64,000 nt of DNA from Streptomyces luteolifulvus (GTDB taxonomy: Bacteria > Actinomycetota > Actinomycetes > Streptomycetales > Streptomycetaceae): NCBI RefSeq assembly GCF_008806595.1, contig NZ_VZRB01000004.1, positions 1 to 64,000 of the forward strand, read 5' to 3'. The first letter of the stretch is position 1. Each line of letters begins with the position of its first letter. The position numbers were made by a program, and so were the translations under genes. This document shows positions 1-8,281 of the stretch, piece by piece. The notes beneath the pieces are model-generated. The model had not been told where the DNA came from. It did not search any database and saw only the letters and a list, made by a program, of their open reading frames with translations.

Positions 1-309
1 GAACAGCGGCGTCGCGAACATCAGCAGCATGATCGTGCCGTGCATCGTGAACGCCTGGTTGAACTGCTCGTTCGACATGATCTGCAGGCCCGGACGGGCC
101 AGCTCGGCGCGCATGAACAGCGCCATCACGCCGCCGATCACGAAGAAGATGAACGACGTGACCAGATACAGCGTTCCGATCGTCTTGTGGTCAGTGGTCG
201 TCAGCCACTTGATCACGACGTTGCCGGGCTGCTTGCGCCGGACCGGCAGTTCGTCCGTGTAGTGGGACTCTGCTGCCGCGGCACCCTGGGGTTCGTTGAG
301 GATGCTCAC
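1..309 (-). CDS. ctaD: Cytochrome c oxidase subunit I, N-terminal part (cut by window edge)
   Basis: Catalytic haem-copper subunit of the aa3 cytochrome c oxidase in the cell membrane, reducing oxygen and pumping protons. Only the first 103 codons are visible; the rest lies beyond the left edge. The [13 protein letters not shown] signature (residues 37-49), a first membrane helix (about 46-66) and the MHGTIM motif with a likely haem-a ligand His at residue 90 are typical of subunit I. The GTG start overlaps the ctaC stop by four bases (GTGA), so translation is probably coupled. The roughly 35-residue hydrophilic N-terminus matches actinomycete homologues. Confidence 0.95.
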   Translation of the reverse strand, partial: MSILNEPQGAAAAESHYTDELPVRRKQPGNVVIKWLTTTDHKTIGTLYLVTSFIFFVIGGVMALFMRAELARPGLQIMSNEQFNQAFTMHGTIMLLMFATPLF

Positions 310-1271
310 AGGTTGTTCGTCTCCCGGTTCTTCTCGTGGCTCGTCTGCGCGATGCCGGCGGGAATGTAACCGGTCTGCCCCTTCTTGGCGAGGTCCTTGA
401 GGTGCTGCTCGTAACGCTCGGGGGAGACGACCTTCACGTTGAACAGCATCCGGGAGTGGTCGACGCCGCAGAGCTCGGCGCACTTGCCCAGGAAGGTGCC
501 CTGACGGTTGGGGGTCACCTGGAAGGCGTTGGTGTGGCCCGGGATGACGTCCTGCTTCATCAGGAACGGCACCACCCAGAAGGAGTGGATGACGTCACGC
601 GAGGTGAGGACGAAGCGGACCGTCTTGCCCTCGGGGAGCCAGAGGGTCGGACCCGGGTTGCCCGTCTGCGGGTTCCGGGTGGCGGGCGTGCCGACGTCGT
701 AGACACCGCCGGCGTTCGCCGGGAAGGCGTCCTTGTACCGGTCCGGAATGGCGTCCAGGTTCTTGTCGGTCTTCGCGTTGCCGGTGGAGCCCTCGACGTT
801 CTCGATGTAATTGAAGCCCCAGCTCCACTGGAAGCCCACGACGTTGATGGTGACGTCGGGCTTCTTGTCGAGGCTCAGGAGTTCCGTTTCGTCGCGCGCC
901 GTGAAGTAGAACAGCACCGAGACGATGATGAGGGGGACCACCGTGTACAGCGCCTCGATCGGCATGTTGTACCGGGTCTGCGGGGGAACTTCGACCTTGG
1001 TGCGGCTGCGCCGGTGGAACATGGCGCTCCACAGGATCAGGCCCCACACCAGCACGCCGACGGCGAGCGCCGCCGCCCAGGATCCCTGCCACAGGGAGAG
1101 GATCCGCGGAGCCTCTTCCGTGGTCGGGGTGGGCATGCCAAGGCGAGGGAAGTCTTCCCAGTTGTACGAGCAACCGGTGGCTGTCGCCAGGACCAGGCCC
1201 GCAGTCATTGCCTGCAGCAGCTTCCGCCGCATCGGGCGCCGCGGCGAGCGGTCGGAGCCGTTGGGACTCAC
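306..1271 (-). CDS. ctaC: Cytochrome c oxidase subunit II
   Basis: Carries the CuA centre that accepts electrons from cytochrome c and passes them to subunit I. The 321-residue product starts at a GTG preceded by GGGAAGG eight bases upstream; an in-frame extension to 1379 has no such site. A lipoprotein-type signal ends at ATGC (Cys near residue 34). Two membrane helices follow ([17 protein letters not shown] and [15 protein letters not shown]), then a cupredoxin domain whose CuA ligands are seen in [12 protein letters not shown] and the upstream HSFWV. The gene is first in an operon with ctaD. This is the usual actinomycete arrangement. Confidence 0.96.
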   Translation of the reverse strand: MSPNGSDRSPRRPMRRKLLQAMTAGLVLATATGCSYNWEDFPRLGMPTPTTEEAPRILSLWQGSWAAALAVGVLVWGLILWSAMFHRRSRTKVEVPPQTRYNMPIEALYTVVPLIIVSVLFYFTARDETELLSLDKKPDVTINVVGFQWSWGFNYIENVEGSTGNAKTDKNLDAIPDRYKDAFPANAGGVYDVGTPATRNPQTGNPGPTLWLPEGKTVRFVLTSRDVIHSFWVVPFLMKQDVIPGHTNAFQVTPNRQGTFLGKCAELCGVDHSRMLFNVKVVSPERYEQHLKDLAKKGQTGYIPAGIAQTSHEKNRETNNL

Positions 1272-1599
1272 GTAGCGCCTTCCCGAGAGTCTCGCCCGCG
1301 CGGATTGGCTGCGGCCTGCCTTCTCGCTGGTCGGTCGCCGCCCTGCGTCGGGCAGGGGTTTGATGTTTATGCGGACCAAACCCTACTGGACGCATTTTGG
1401 GGTCGCGCGGGGAGGGTCCCCAACTCGCCGGGGGTCACGCCAAGGGGGGTTGGGGGCGCCCAGGAGCCCGGGGATGTCTGTTGTGTCGCGGCTGCGGGTT
1501 CGTGGGGGCTTGTCGCGCCCACGCGGCACGGCCGCACATCGACACAGTCCCGCGCCCCTGGAGGTCCGTTGCCCTTGCCGCAAGTCGTAGCGTTGCTGT
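1272..1599. other. Divergent intergenic region between ctaC and the cysteine desulfurase gene
   Basis: About 330 bases with no convincing gene. It holds the upstream region of both divergent genes and, at 1492-1560, a copy of a 69-base intergenic repeat that recurs at 16202-16270. Short reading frames here look like G+C-driven noise, with no ribosome site and poor codon bias. I did not find a clear -10/-35 pair. Confidence 0.6.
1492..1560 (+). repeat. Intergenic repeat, copy 1
   Basis: A 69-base element, from CTGCGGGTT to CGCGCCCCTG, related base by base to 16202-16270. Both share an exact 15-base core GTCGCGCCCACGCGG followed by a GAGCCGCAT-like segment and a C-rich end. From memory, elements of this kind are scattered between genes in Streptomyces chromosomes; function unknown. 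Confidence 0.55.
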
Positions 1600-2976
1600 G
1601 TGCCCTACTTCGATGCCGCCTCCTCCGCACCCCTCCACCCCGTCGCCCGGCAGGCTCTTCAGGCCTCCCTCGATGAGGGGTGGGCCGATCCCGCACGTCT
1701 CTATAAAGAGGGGCGGCGGGCACGGTTGTTGCTGGATGCGGCTCGGGAGGCGGCGGCCGAGGCGGTGGGGTGCCGTGCGGACGAGCTGGTGTTCACGGCC
1801 TCCGGTACGCGGGCGGTGCACTCCGGGATCGCGGGGGCGCTGGCGGGGCGGCGCCGGGCCGGACGCCACCTGATCGTGTCAGCGGTCGAACACTCCTCTG
1901 TGCTCCATTCGGCGGAGGTGTTCGAGGCGGACGGCGGGACGGTCACCCAGGTCGCCGTGGACCGGGCGGGTGCGGTGACCGCGGAGGCGTACGGGGAAGC
2001 CCTGCGGCCCGAGACCGCGCTGGCCTGTCTTCAGTCGGCCAACCACGAGGTGGGCACTCGGCAGCCGGTGGCCGCCGTGGCCGGGGTGTGCCGGGAGGCA
2101 GGGGTGCCGCTGCTGGTGGACGCGGCGCAGTCGCTGGGCTGGGGACGGGTCGAGGGCGACTGGTCACTGCTGACGGCGAGTGCGCACAAATGGGGCGGAC
2201 CGTCGGGCGTCGGGCTGCTCGTGGTGCGCAAGGGGGTCCGGTTCGCGGCTCAAGGGCCGGTGGACGAGCGGGAGTCGGGGCGGGCCCCCGGATTCGAGAA
2301 CATCCCGGCCGTCGTGGCCGCGGCGGCCTCGCTGCGCGCGGTGCGCGCGGAGGCGGCCGAGGAGACGGTACGGCTGCGGGAGCTGACGGAGCGGATCCGG
2401 GCGCGGGTGCCGCAGCTGGTGCCGGACGTGGAGGTGGTCGGCGATCCGGAGCGCCGGCTGCCGGGGATCGTCACGTTCTCCTGTCTCTATGTCGACGGAG
2501 AGACTTTGCTGCACGAGCTGGACCGAGCCGGTTTCTCCGTCTCGTCCGGATCGTCCTGTACGAGCAGCACACTGACGCCCAGCCATGTCCTGAAGGCGAT
2601 GGGGGTGCTGAGCGAGGGGAACGTCAGGGTGTCGCTGCCGCTCGGGGCGCCGGAGGAGGACGTCGAACGGTTCCTGGGCGTGCTTCCCGGGGCGGTCGCG
2701 GCGGTGCGCGAGAAGCTGGGGGCGCCGGTTCCCGAGACGGTGGTGAGCAGGGACGTCCTCGTCGTCGACGCCCGCGGCAAGCGCTGCCCGATCCCGGTGA
2801 TCGAGCTGGCGAAGGTCATCGGCGATGTGCCGGTGGGCGGCACGGTGCGTGTCCTGTCGGACGACGAGGCGGCACGCCTGGACATTCCCGCGTGGTGCGA
2901 GATGCGGGGCCAGGAGTACCTGGGCGAGGAACCGGCGGACCACGGTTGCGCTTATGTGGTCCGCCGGATCGCCTAG
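1600..2976 (+). CDS. Cysteine desulfurase (NifS/IscS-like) fused to a TusA-type sulfurtransferase domain
   Basis: A pyridoxal-phosphate enzyme expected to take sulfur from cysteine as an enzyme-bound persulfide. Residues 1 to about 375 form the class V aminotransferase fold, with the PLP lysine in SAHKWGGPSG and the active cysteine in SGSSCTSST. Residues of about 385-458 form a TusA/SirA domain with its persulfide Cys in RGKRCPIPVIELAK. The fusion suggests sulfur is handed directly from the desulfurase to a relay domain. The product is 458 residues from a GTG start. Its downstream acceptor (thiolated tRNA, molybdenum cofactor, Fe-S or other) is not shown by the sequence. The ErpA gene is 3.4 kb away. 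Confidence 0.9.
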   Translation: MPYFDAASSAPLHPVARQALQASLDEGWADPARLYKEGRRARLLLDAAREAAAEAVGCRADELVFTASGTRAVHSGIAGALAGRRRAGRHLIVSAVEHSSVLHSAEVFEADGGTVTQVAVDRAGAVTAEAYGEALRPETALACLQSANHEVGTRQPVAAVAGVCREAGVPLLVDAAQSLGWGRVEGDWSLLTASAHKWGGPSGVGLLVVRKGVRFAAQGPVDERESGRAPGFENIPAVVAAAASLRAVRAEAAEETVRLRELTERIRARVPQLVPDVEVVGDPERRLPGIVTFSCLYVDGETLLHELDRAGFSVSSGSSCTSSTLTPSHVLKAMGVLSEGNVRVSLPLGAPEEDVERFLGVLPGAVAAVREKLGAPVPETVVSRDVLVVDARGKRCPIPVIELAKVIGDVPVGGTVRVLSDDEAARLDIPAWCEMRGQEYLGEEPADHGCAYVVRRIA

Positions 2977-2988
2977 GTACTCTCCGCC

Positions 2989-3963
2989 TCAGCCGAGGTG
3001 CTTGCGGACCTCGGCGGCCGCGTCGTGGCCGTATGCCTTGGTGAAGCGGTCCATGAAGTGGGCGCGGCGCAGCTGGTACTCCTGGGTGCCGACCGTCTCG
3101 ATGACCAGCGTGGCGAGCATGCAGCCGACCTGGGCGGCACGCTCCGGGGGGACACCCCAGGCCAGGCCGGACAGGAAGCCGGCGCGGAAGGCGTCGCCGA
3201 CACCGGTGGGGTCGGCCTTGCGCTCCTCCTCGGGGCAGCCGACCTCGATCGGGACCTCGCCGAGGCTCTCGATGCGCACTCCGCGCGAGCCGAGGGTGGT
3301 GACCCGTGTACCGACCTTGGCGAGGATCTCCTCCTCCGTCCAGCCGGTCTTCGACTCGATGAGGCCCTTCTCGTACTCGTTGGAGAAGAGGTACGTCGCG
3401 CCCTCCAGCAGTATCCGGATCTCGTCGCCGTTCATCCGGGCGATCTGCTGGGAGAAGTCCGAGGCGAACGGGATGCCCCGGGTCCGGCACTCCTCGGTGT
3501 GCCGGAGCATCGCTTCCGGGTCGTCGGCGCCGATCAGCACCAGGTCGAGGCCGTCGACACGGTCGGCGACGGTCTTCAGCTCGATCAGGCGGGCCTCGCT
3601 CATCGCACCGGTGTAGAACGAGCCGATCTGGTTGTGGTCGGCATCGGTGGTGCAGACGAAGCGGGCGGTGTGCAGCGTCTCGGAGATACGGACGGACTCG
3701 GTGTCGACGCCGTGCCGGTCCAGCCAGGCCCGGTAGTCGTCGAAGTCGAAGCCCGCGGCGCCGACGAGGATCGGCTGTGTACCGAGCTGACCCATGCCGA
3801 AGGCGATGTTCGCGCCGACGCCGCCGCGGCGGACGTCGAGGTTGTCGACCAGGAAGGAGAGCGAGACCGTGTGCAGTTGGTCCGCGACGAGCTGGTCGGC
3901 GAAACGGCCGGGGAACGTCATGAGATGGTCGGTGGCGATGGAGCCGGTGACTGCGATGCGCAC
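2989..3963 (-). CDS. PfkB-family carbohydrate kinase, probably adenosine kinase
   Basis: A 324-residue ribokinase-fold enzyme that should phosphorylate a sugar or nucleoside with ATP in the cytosol. The N-terminal PfkB signature (RRGGVGANIAFGMG, about 46-59) and the C-terminal DPTGVGDAFRAGF motif with its catalytic Asp are present. In M. tuberculosis the similarly placed PfkB gene near ctaC encodes adenosine kinase, and this sequence belongs to that actinobacterial group by overall character, so adenosine salvage is the likeliest role; substrate cannot be proved here. The ATG start follows a GGAGAG-like site. It converges on the desulfurase gene with a 12-base gap. Confidence 0.85.
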   Translation of the reverse strand: MRIAVTGSIATDHLMTFPGRFADQLVADQLHTVSLSFLVDNLDVRRGGVGANIAFGMGQLGTQPILVGAAGFDFDDYRAWLDRHGVDTESVRISETLHTARFVCTTDADHNQIGSFYTGAMSEARLIELKTVADRVDGLDLVLIGADDPEAMLRHTEECRTRGIPFASDFSQQIARMNGDEIRILLEGATYLFSNEYEKGLIESKTGWTEEEILAKVGTRVTTLGSRGVRIESLGEVPIEVGCPEEERKADPTGVGDAFRAGFLSGLAWGVPPERAAQVGCMLATLVIETVGTQEYQLRRAHFMDRFTKAYGHDAAAEVRKHLG

Positions 3964-4102
3964 GGCGTGGACTCTCCTGTGGGGAGACGGGTTGACAGTT
4001 CACGCTACCGGGTCGGGGTGGGCCTCTGCGAGGAGCCGAAGCAGCCAAACTACCCGATAGTAGAGCTTTCTCAACGGGCTCCGACGTGCATACGGTTCCG
4101 GT

Positions 4103-4312
4103 ATGACGAACCTCGAGGTCCATGCCCCCGCGCCGGCCGACCTGGAAGGCGGCCTGGCGTCGCTGATCGGCGACTGCGCCCGGATGGCCCCACACTGGGC
4201 GGCGCCCGACCGGATCACCCCCCGTCCGGTCTCCCCGTCACTCATCCACGGTGTGACCGTGCCGCAGAAGTCCGCCCGGCTGCTCGACGCGATGTCGGAC
4301 TACGGAGACTGA
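4103..4312 (+). CDS. Conserved small hypothetical protein
   Basis: Encodes 69 residues of unknown function with no membrane segment, signal or metal motif. The sequence is proline-rich and mildly acidic, ending in LLDAMSDYGD, and has coding-like third-position bias. It begins with ATG, and upstream lies an A/T-richer stretch (TAGTAGAGC) that could hold promoter elements. It reads divergently from the PfkB kinase gene. I judge it real because similar small proteins are familiar beside the adoK-like gene in streptomycetes, but no function can be given. Confidence 0.65.
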   Translation: MTNLEVHAPAPADLEGGLASLIGDCARMAPHWAAPDRITPRPVSPSLIHGVTVPQKSARLLDAMSDYGD

Positions 4313-4481
4313 GGCAGCGCGTTTTTCGGGGAAAGGCGCCTTTCAGGGAACCGTGCGCTCCCCCGCTGCGTCCCATCGCTGTCCCCCGTAAAGGGGACGC
4401 GCGATACGACCCACCAGCAGGCCGTTTTGGCAGGGCCGGGTCAGAATCACTGGGACAGTGCGCAGCCGAAGGAGCGATGCG

Positions 4482-6296
4482 GTGAACACCGAGCGACCCG
4501 ACAACGACGACGCGGCCCACGAGGCCGACGCCGCCGAGACCGCCGGTAACGCGCGGAACACCGAGGAGACCGGGGGTACGGCCGGGGAAAAGGGCGCGGA
4601 GAAGGAGTCCCCGGAGCCGGAGGCTGCCGCGGAGTCGGAAGCTGTTCCAGAGCCCGAGGCCGCGCCCGGCCCCGGTGCTGCCGCCGCGCCCGACCCCGGT
4701 GCTGCCGCCGGGCCGGCGGCGGCACCGGGCGCCGACGGTGGCGATGGCGATGGCGATGGCGATGGCGAGCCTCCCGCGCCTGACGTGACCGCCGGGGCCG
4801 GCGGTGATTCACCCGAAAGGGCCGGCCGCCGCTCCCCCCTCGTCGTCGCCTCCGTCGCCGCTGCCGTGCTGCTCGTGGGGGGTGGTGGGGCGTACTTCGC
4901 CACCACCACCGCCTCCGACGGTTCCGGCGGCTCGGACAGCCGTACGGGCTCCTCGGCCCCCGGCGGCGACGGCACTCCCCCGCCACTCGTCCTCGACGGC
5001 GTGTCCGAGGGCGGCAACGGCATCGCGACCGGTGAGCCCGACCCGTACGGCGTCACCTATCGCGCCGACGGCCCCCTCCCGGACGGCCCCGACTCGGCGC
5101 CCGTGTACCGGGCGGAGGGCGAGGTCACGCAGGACGAGGTGGCGCGCCTGGCGAAGGCCCTCGGCATCGACGGGACCCCGGTGGTGCGCGGGCAGGCCTG
5201 GCAGGTCGGACCGGCGAAGGACGGTGCGGGGCCGAGCCTGCAGGTGAACAAGCAGGCGCCCGGCGCCTGGACCTTCCACCGCTACGCACCGGGTACCGAC
5301 AACTGCAAGAGCACCCTCGTCTGCGCCAGTGATCCCGCGAACCCGGCCGGCGACACGGTGAGCGAGGAGACCGCGAAGAAGGCGGCCGCGCCGGTTCTCA
5401 AGGCGGTGGGCCAGGACACCGCGAAGGTGGACGCGAGCCAGGTCATGGGCGCCCAGCGGGTGGTGAACGCCGACCCGGTGATCGGCGGACTGCCCACGTA
5501 CGGCTGGACGACCGGACTGACCGTGAGCGCAGACGGCGAGGTGGTCGGCGGCAGCGGCCAGGTGAAGGCGCCGGCGGAGAGCGACACGTATCCGGTGGTG
5601 AGCGCGCAGAAGACGCTGGAGCTGATGAACACCGCGCCACCGGCCGACCCCCGTACGGGCATCGGCGGCTGCGCCAGCCCCGTACCCCTGAAGGACCGGC
5701 CGGAGGCGCCCTGCGGGGAGTCGACGTCCGCATCGACGCCCACGCCGCAGCAGGAGACGATCACGGTCGACGACGCGGTGTTCGGGCTGGCGATGCATGT
5801 CGTGGACGGGCGGCCGGCGCTGGTGCCGTCCTGGCTGTTCACGGTGAAGGCGTCCGGCGCGCAGAACAGCTTCACGGTGACGCATCCCGCGGTCGACCCG
5901 GAGTACCTGGTCCACCAGATGCCGGCCGGGGAGCCGACCGACGCGCCCAGCCCGCGGCCGACCGGACCGGGCGACGAGCCGACCTCGTCGGTGAACACCC
6001 GTGAGGTGCACGTGGACGGCTACACGGCCGAGGGCAGGGAGCTGACCGTGGCCTTCACGGGCGGGGTGTGCGCCAAGTACGAGGCATCGGCGAGCGAGAC
6101 CGCGGACGAGGTGACGGTCACGGTGACCGAGACGTCCGATCCGGAGAAGATCTGCATCATGATCGCCAAGGAGTTCCACCAGACCGTGACGCTGGACGCG
6201 CCGCTCGGCGACCGTGAGGTCGTGGGCTCGGACGGCAAGGCGATCCCGCTGGAGAAGCCGGGGGCGCGGCTGCCGGAGACGTCCGGGGCCCGGTGA
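4482..6296 (+). CDS. Acidic membrane-anchored protein of unknown function
   Basis: A 604-residue protein with a disordered acidic N-terminus (about 1-118) rich in Glu, Ala, Pro and Gly, a single membrane helix (PLVVASVAAAVLLVGGGG, about 118-137) and a large extracytoplasmic part. No catalytic motif is recognised. The GTG start is chosen because GGAG lies eight bases upstream; another GTG eight codons earlier lacks a good site. The N-terminal part contains a GGCGAT hexanucleotide repeat. The outer part has paired cysteines (GGCASP, APCGES, GVCAK, KICIM), suggesting disulfides. Its place recalls a membrane protein gene between adoK and erpA in mycobacteria. Two hairpins follow the stop. Confidence 0.85.
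   Translation: MNTERPDNDDAAHEADAAETAGNARNTEETGGTAGEKGAEKESPEPEAAAESEAVPEPEAAPGPGAAAAPDPGAAAGPAAAPGADGGDGDGDGDGEPPAPDVTAGAGGDSPERAGRRSPLVVASVAAAVLLVGGGGAYFATTTASDGSGGSDSRTGSSAPGGDGTPPPLVLDGVSEGGNGIATGEPDPYGVTYRADGPLPDGPDSAPVYRAEGEVTQDEVARLAKALGIDGTPVVRGQAWQVGPAKDGAGPSLQVNKQAPGAWTFHRYAPGTDNCKSTLVCASDPANPAGDTVSEETAKKAAAPVLKAVGQDTAKVDASQVMGAQRVVNADPVIGGLPTYGWTTGLTVSADGEVVGGSGQVKAPAESDTYPVVSAQKTLELMNTAPPADPRTGIGGCASPVPLKDRPEAPCGESTSASTPTPQQETITVDDAVFGLAMHVVDGRPALVPSWLFTVKASGAQNSFTVTHPAVDPEYLVHQMPAGEPTDAPSPRPTGPGDEPTSSVNTREVHVDGYTAEGRELTVAFTGGVCAKYEASASETADEVTVTVTETSDPEKICIMIAKEFHQTVTLDAPLGDREVVGSDGKAIPLEKPGARLPETSGAR
4737..4770 (+). repeat. GGCGAT hexanucleotide tandem repeat inside a coding region
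   Basis: About five in-frame GGCGAT-type units encode an alternating Gly-Asp run in the disordered N-terminus of the membrane-anchored protein. Because the unit is six bases, copy-number change would keep the frame and only alter linker length. Confidence 0.8.
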
Positions 6297-6314
6297 GTCG
6301 GACTCCGGGACACC

Positions 6315-6401
6315 CGAAGGCGGCGGCCCGGTCGGAGGGGGCCGCCGCCTTCGCGGTATTCGACTGCGGCTGAAAGCTTTCCGACGGAAAACTTTCAGCC
6401 G
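6315..6401. terminator. Double hairpin terminator between convergent genes
   Basis: First hairpin: 15-base arms CGAAGGCGGCGGCCC at 6315-6329 and its complement at 6339-6353, nine-base loop. Second: CGGCTGAAAG at 6367-6376 with its complement at 6392-6401, plus an inner TTTCC/GGAAA stem. They lie between the stop of the membrane-anchored protein gene and the stop of erpA (6408), so they could serve both strands. Confidence 0.85.
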
Positions 6402-6407
6402 AAGGCC

Positions 6408-6764
6408 TCAGCTGAAGGAGTCGCCGCAGGCGCAGGAGCCGGTCGCGTTCGGGTTGTCGATCGTGAAGCCCTGCTTCTCGATGGTGTCCACGAAGTCGAT
6501 CGACGCGCCGCCCAGGTACGGGGCGCTCATACGGTCGGTGACGACCTTGACGCCGTCGAAGTCCTTGACCACGTCGCCGTCGAGGGAACGCTCGTCGAAG
6601 AAGAGCTGGTAGCGCAGGCCGGAGCAGCCGCCGGGCTGAACGGCGACGCGCAGCGCCAGATCGTCACGGCCTTCCTGGTCGAGCAGGGCCTTGACCTTCG
6701 CCGCGGCGGCGTCGGACAGGATGATGCCGTCGGTGACGGTGCTGGTCTCGTCCGATACGGACAT
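6408..6764 (-). CDS. erpA: A-type iron-sulfur cluster insertion protein
   Basis: A 118-residue A-type carrier that receives Fe-S clusters and delivers them to target enzymes. The three conserved cysteines are present: one in PGGCSGLRY and two in the C-terminal SCACGDSF. Length is normal for the family. The start ATG follows GGGAGAG. It is transcribed divergently from nadA, whose product is a [4Fe-4S] enzyme, and LipA elsewhere in the window is another likely client. A double hairpin follows the gene. Confidence 0.95.
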   Translation of the reverse strand: MSVSDETSTVTDGIILSDAAAAKVKALLDQEGRDDLALRVAVQPGGCSGLRYQLFFDERSLDGDVVKDFDGVKVVTDRMSAPYLGGASIDFVDTIEKQGFTIDNPNATGSCACGDSFS

Positions 6765-6959
6765 CTACATCTCTCCCGGGTTGTACGGAGACTGCTTGCC
6801 GACGGTTGCAACCGGCGGGACCGCGGATTCATTCCGGGCCGGGCACTTCTGTTGTCGCCTCTTCTTCATGCTCGCACACGCTCGGCGAAGCGGACAGCAG
6901 CCCCGTACCACGCCTGCCTGTACGGCATCGGGATTCATGTCACATCGACGCAATGGCCA

Positions 6960-7007
6960 TCGTCAAACTGACGTGAAGCGGTTATGATAGATAGCGTCAG
7001 TTCGACG
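6960..7007 (+). promoter_or_regulatory. nadA promoter with an inverted repeat spanning -35 to the start site
   Basis: Two 13-base arms, CGTCAAACTGACG (6961-6973) and CGTCAGTTCGACG (6995-7007), are inverted copies with one mismatch, 21 bases apart. Between them lies TATGAT (6983-6988), a good -10, with TCGTCA (6960-6965) 17 bases upstream as a possible -35. A protein bound to both arms would cover the polymerase site. I infer an operator for an NAD-responsive repressor (an NrtR-, NiaR- or NadQ-type protein); the regulator is not encoded in this window. Confidence 0.75.
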
Positions 7008-7029
7008 AAAAGTAGAAAGGGTGCGTGTC

Positions 7030-8226
7030 GTGACCACCGCCCAGACCCAGGAGCTCGACGTACAGCCGACGCCCCTCGCCCTGCTGCTCCTCGGCCGTGA
7101 GGCCGATCCGAGGAGCGAGCGGGGCGTCGAGTGTCCCGGTGAGCTGCCCTCGCCCTCCGACCCGGACCTGATCGAGCGCGCCCGTGCGGCCAAGGAGAAG
7201 CTCGGCAGCAAGGTGTTCGTGCTCGGCCACCACTACCAGCGCGACGAGGTCATCCAGTTCGCCGACGTCACGGGGGACTCCTTCAAGCTGGCCCGGGACG
7301 CGGCGGCGCGGCCGGAGGCCGAGTACATCGTCTTCTGCGGTGTGCACTTCATGGCGGAGTCCGCGGACATCCTGACCTCGGACGACCAGAAGGTCGTCCT
7401 GCCCGACCTGGCCGCCGGCTGCTCCATGGCCGACATGGCCACCGCCGAGCAGGTCGCCGAGTGCTGGGACGTGCTGACCGAGGCCGGGATAGCGGAGCAG
7501 GTCGTGCCCGTCTCGTACATGAACTCGTCCGCCGACATCAAGGCGTTCACGGGCAAGCACGGCGGCACCATCTGCACGTCGTCGAACGCCAAGCGGGCCC
7601 TGGAGTGGGCCTTCCAGCAGGGGGAGCCCTCCACGACGAAGGTCCTGTTCCTCCCGGACCAGCACCTGGGCCGCAACACCGCGGTGCGGGACATGGGCAT
7701 GACGCTGGAGGACTGCGTCGTCTACAACCCGCACAAGCCGAACGGCGGGCTGACCCAGCAGCAGCTGCGCGACGCGAAGATGATCCTGTGGCGGGGCCAC
7801 TGCTCGGTGCACGGCCGCTTCAACCTCGACTCCGTCGACGAGGTCCGCGAGCGGATCCCGGGCGTGAACGTCCTCGTCCACCCCGAGTGCAGGAACGAGG
7901 TCGTGGCGGCGGCCGACTACGTCGGATCGACCGAGTACATCATCAAGACCCTGGAGGCCGCTCCCGCCGGCTCCAAGTGGGCCATCGGCACGGAGCTGAA
8001 CCTGGTGCGCCGGCTGGCGAACCGCTTCGCGCCCGAGGGCAAGCAGGTCGTGTTCCTCGACCGGACGGTGTGCTTCTGCTCGACGATGAACCGCATCGAC
8101 CTCCCCCACCTGGTGTGGGCGCTGGAGTCCCTGGCCGAGGGGAACCTCGTCAACCGCATCGAGGTCGACCAGGAGACGGAGGCGTTCGCGAAGCTGGCGC
8201 TGGAGCGGATGCTCGCCCTGCCGTAA
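7030..8226 (+). CDS. nadA: Quinolinate synthase A
   Basis: Condenses iminoaspartate with dihydroxyacetone phosphate to quinolinate, an early step of de novo NAD synthesis, using an oxygen-sensitive [4Fe-4S] cluster. The 398-residue product shows family motifs GHHYQRDEVIQFAD, FCGVHFMAESADI, HPECRNEV and a C-terminal CFCSTMN. The start at the second GTG (7030) is preferred because GAAAGGG sits nine bases upstream; the GTG at 7021 abuts that site. nadB and nadC are not adjacent. Transcription is probably controlled through the inverted repeat just upstream. Confidence 0.95.
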   Translation: MTTAQTQELDVQPTPLALLLLGREADPRSERGVECPGELPSPSDPDLIERARAAKEKLGSKVFVLGHHYQRDEVIQFADVTGDSFKLARDAAARPEAEYIVFCGVHFMAESADILTSDDQKVVLPDLAAGCSMADMATAEQVAECWDVLTEAGIAEQVVPVSYMNSSADIKAFTGKHGGTICTSSNAKRALEWAFQQGEPSTTKVLFLPDQHLGRNTAVRDMGMTLEDCVVYNPHKPNGGLTQQQLRDAKMILWRGHCSVHGRFNLDSVDEVRERIPGVNVLVHPECRNEVVAAADYVGSTEYIIKTLEAAPAGSKWAIGTELNLVRRLANRFAPEGKQVVFLDRTVCFCSTMNRIDLPHLVWALESLAEGNLVNRIEVDQETEAFAKLALERMLALP

Positions 8227-8235
8227 CCGGGTCCG

Positions 8236-8281
8236 GCCCCGCCGTCACCCCGAGGCGGGTTTCCGCTCGGGGTGGGCGGGG
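8236..8281. terminator. Hairpin overlapping the kinase stop codon, between nadA and the kinase gene
   Basis: CACCCCGAG (8246-8254) pairs with CTCGGGGTG (8266-8274), 11-base loop, with partial extension through flanking GCCCC/GGGGC. It lies ten to fifty bases after the nadA stop and includes the last codons of the convergent kinase gene. Confidence 0.65.
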
